21,590 nt of DNA, taken from CAZMYO01 sp964570525 (lineage in GTDB: Bacteria; Patescibacteriota; Patescibacteriia; Magasanikbacterales; GWA2-37-8). Shown here one piece after another: positions 21,112 to 21,590 of the stretch. Made by a program: the position numbers and the translations under genes. The stretch covers positions 1 through 21,590 of the forward strand of contig CAZMYO010000056.1 in assembly GCA_964570525.1 (NCBI GenBank), written 5' to 3'. The notes under the pieces were generated by a model. That model saw nothing but the letters and a program-made list of their open reading frames with translations. It made no database searches and was not told where the DNA came from. The first letter of the stretch is position 1, and each line of letters starts with the position of its first letter.

Positions 21112-21133
21112 TTTATAAAAATTATGGTAGTAT
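21105..21133 (+). promoter_or_regulatory. Promoter of the structured RNA
   Basis: TTGACA (21105-21110), 17-base spacer, TAGTAT (21128-21133). Predicted start of transcription about 21140. Confidence 0.65.
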
Positions 21134-21139
21134 GTCTTT

Positions 21140-21390
21140 AACGAAACAGAAACCCTAGATATCCCGATCATAACCAATCCTCGGGAGAAGGAGAAGACAG
21201 ACCAGTGCCACTGGGCTACGCCGACTTCGGTCGGTGGGAGCATGGTCAGCTCCAAGGTATGGCTTCGGCCACCGCCTTCCCAGGCACTTCACCGTACAGG
21301 GGTGGGCACCCCTCTAAAAACCCCCATGAGGGAGAGCCACCCGCAGCTAGTAGCTGCGATTTGCGGGGTGGCTCTCCCTCTTTTTGTTTT
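21140..21390 (+). ncRNA. Candidate novel structured RNA with a four-way junction (~250 nt)
   Basis: The element has its own promoter and terminator. Helices seen by eye: TCCCGA (21162-21167) / TCGGGA (21181-21186); a purine-rich single strand (GAGAAGGAGAAG); closing stem AGTGCC+TGGG (21204-21209, 21212-21215) / CCCA+GGCACT (21279-21288) with a 2-base bulge. Inside the junction are CGCCGAC-TTCG-GTCGGTG (21219-21236), GGAGC-ATGGTCA-GCTCC (21237-21253) and AAGG..TGGC-TTCG-GCCA..CCTT (21254-21278), stacked with no linker bases. Then AGGGGT-GGGC-ACCCCT (21298-21313) and the terminator. Both tetraloops are cUUCGg only when read on the + strand, fixing orientation. It is not recognisable as tmRNA, RNase P RNA, SRP RNA, 6S RNA or a normal tRNA. 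A GTG-started frame crosses it (21205-21399) but runs through the terminator. Confidence 0.7.
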
Positions 21391-21394
21391 TTGT
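21328..21394 (+). terminator. Very strong intrinsic terminator of the structured RNA
   Basis: GAGGGAGAGCCACCC (21328-21342) pairs perfectly with GGGTGGCTCTCCCTC (21366-21380). An inner GCAGC/GCTGC hairpin sits inside, and TTTTTGTTTTTTGTTTT follows at once. The 15-base GC-rich stem is the strongest terminator in the window. Confidence 0.85.
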
Positions 21395-21475
21395 TTTAAA
21401 AATCAAAAATTTCGTCGTGTGATTTTTCTGCCCCGACTCTTTCGTCGCTCTTTTGTTCTAGCGTCATAGAATATT
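21395..21475. other. Gap between the structured RNA and mnmA
   Basis: The gap has 81 bases and is AT-rich. AAAATC / GATTTT pairing around 21397-21427 could end mnmA transcripts weakly. No ORF or promoter seen. Confidence 0.4.
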
Positions 21476-21590
21476 TTATTTAATAACTCCTCCCCCTAAA
21501 CACTGGCCGTCACCAGCCTTCGTCCGCCTAGGCGGACTTCGGCGAGGCAAGTAAAACACGGCGAACTGTCCGGGTGTTACCGCGCGCTGC
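21476..21590 (-). CDS. mnmA: tRNA 2-thiouridylase MnmA, C-terminal end (gene continues beyond window)
   Basis: In the frame starting at base 21589 the - strand reads QRAVTPGQFAVFY, then a 14-16 residue insert, then CLGGGVIK and TAA at 21476-21478. AVTPGQ-x-AVFY followed by CLGGG-x-I is the C-terminal hallmark of MnmA, which thiolates U34 of Glu/Lys/Gln tRNAs. Between FY and CLGGG, where about four residues (such as NGEV) are normal, lies LPRRSPPRRTKAGDGQ, encoded by a palindromic repeat (GTCCGCCTAGGCGGAC, 21522-21537). The reading frame survives the insertion. Only about 38 residues are visible. The gene converges on the structured RNA. Confidence 0.8.
   Translation of the reverse strand, partial: QRAVTPGQFAVFYLPRRSPPRRTKAGDGQCLGGGVIK
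21522..21537. repeat. Palindrome inside mnmA
   Basis: GTCCGCCTAGGCGGAC is a perfect 16-base palindrome, sharing CCGCCTAGGCGG with the clpB terminator core at about 1023-1034. It encodes part of the Arg/Pro-rich insertion in the MnmA C-terminus. Confidence 0.8.

Noticed and set aside
21204..21288. Cloverleaf-like fold considered as a tRNA gene (7-base loop ATGGTCA)
   Set aside because: The arm lengths, UUCG tetraloops, absence of T-loop and D-loop consensus and the bulged 10-pair closing stem do not fit a tRNA.
21205..21399. GTG-started ORF of 64 codons across the structured RNA
   Set aside because: It continues through the terminator stem and T-run, has atypical composition (Gly/Pro/Ser), and the SD-like purine tract alone is not enough.
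1..21590. CRISPR array, transposase, integrase or phage genes
   Set aside because: No regularly spaced direct repeats and no recombinase motifs in any frame; the repeats seen are short palindromes.

Overview
The window looks like a piece of the chromosome of a Candidate Phyla Radiation (Patescibacteria, probably Parcubacteria-like) bacterium. The grounds are stripped-down versions of core proteins: an RNA polymerase alpha subunit with no C-terminal domain, a compact alanyl-tRNA synthetase, and a PriA with no helicase motifs. Further grounds are near-universal TAA stops, the standard code, almost no Shine-Dalgarno (SD) sequences, and dense short palindromic repeats. No 16S gene is present, so the lineage is an inference.

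Layout. Positions 1-4139 (+ strand) hold the 3' end of clpB, a secreted wall enzyme that fuses a lysozyme-like domain, wall-repeat modules and a D,D-carboxypeptidase, and a LigB/Memo-like protein. Positions 4150-7853 (+) hold priA, def and fmt, interrupted by a small frame-broken lipoprotein gene on the - strand. Positions 7975-12810 form an envelope-glycan block: an O-antigen-ligase-like protein (+), then on the - strand a GT2 glycosyltransferase, a GT4 glycosyltransferase and a Wzx-like flippase. Positions 12930-13347 (-) carry two overlapping zinc-ribbon microproteins. Positions 13552-18050 (-) are the alpha-operon-like cluster infA-rpmJ-rpsM-rpsK-rpsD-rpoA-rplQ-rplM-rpsI. Then come gtrA (-), an orphan small gene (+), alaS (-), a strongly structured non-coding RNA candidate (+, about 21140-21390) and the 3' end of mnmA (-).

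How it fits together. The core is translation (initiation factor, ribosomal proteins, formyl-Met addition and removal, AlaRS, tRNA thiolation) beside cell-envelope building (wall remodelling, glycan polymerisation and export, GtrA). Nearly every housekeeping gene has no SD sequence, and several have a promoter so close to the ATG that the mRNA would be leaderless. Three of the four small orphan genes instead have strong GGAGG-type ribosome binding sites.

The most unusual signals are: (1) the RNA candidate at 21140-21390, with a tight four-way junction, two cUUCGg tetraloops, its own promoter and a very strong terminator; (2) palindromic repeats sitting in frame inside fmt, the O-antigen ligase, the GT2, alaS and mnmA, reminiscent of Rickettsia palindromic elements; (3) a structured, repeat-packed spacer between infA and rpmJ; and (4) two divergent promoter pairs that each share one -35 core.
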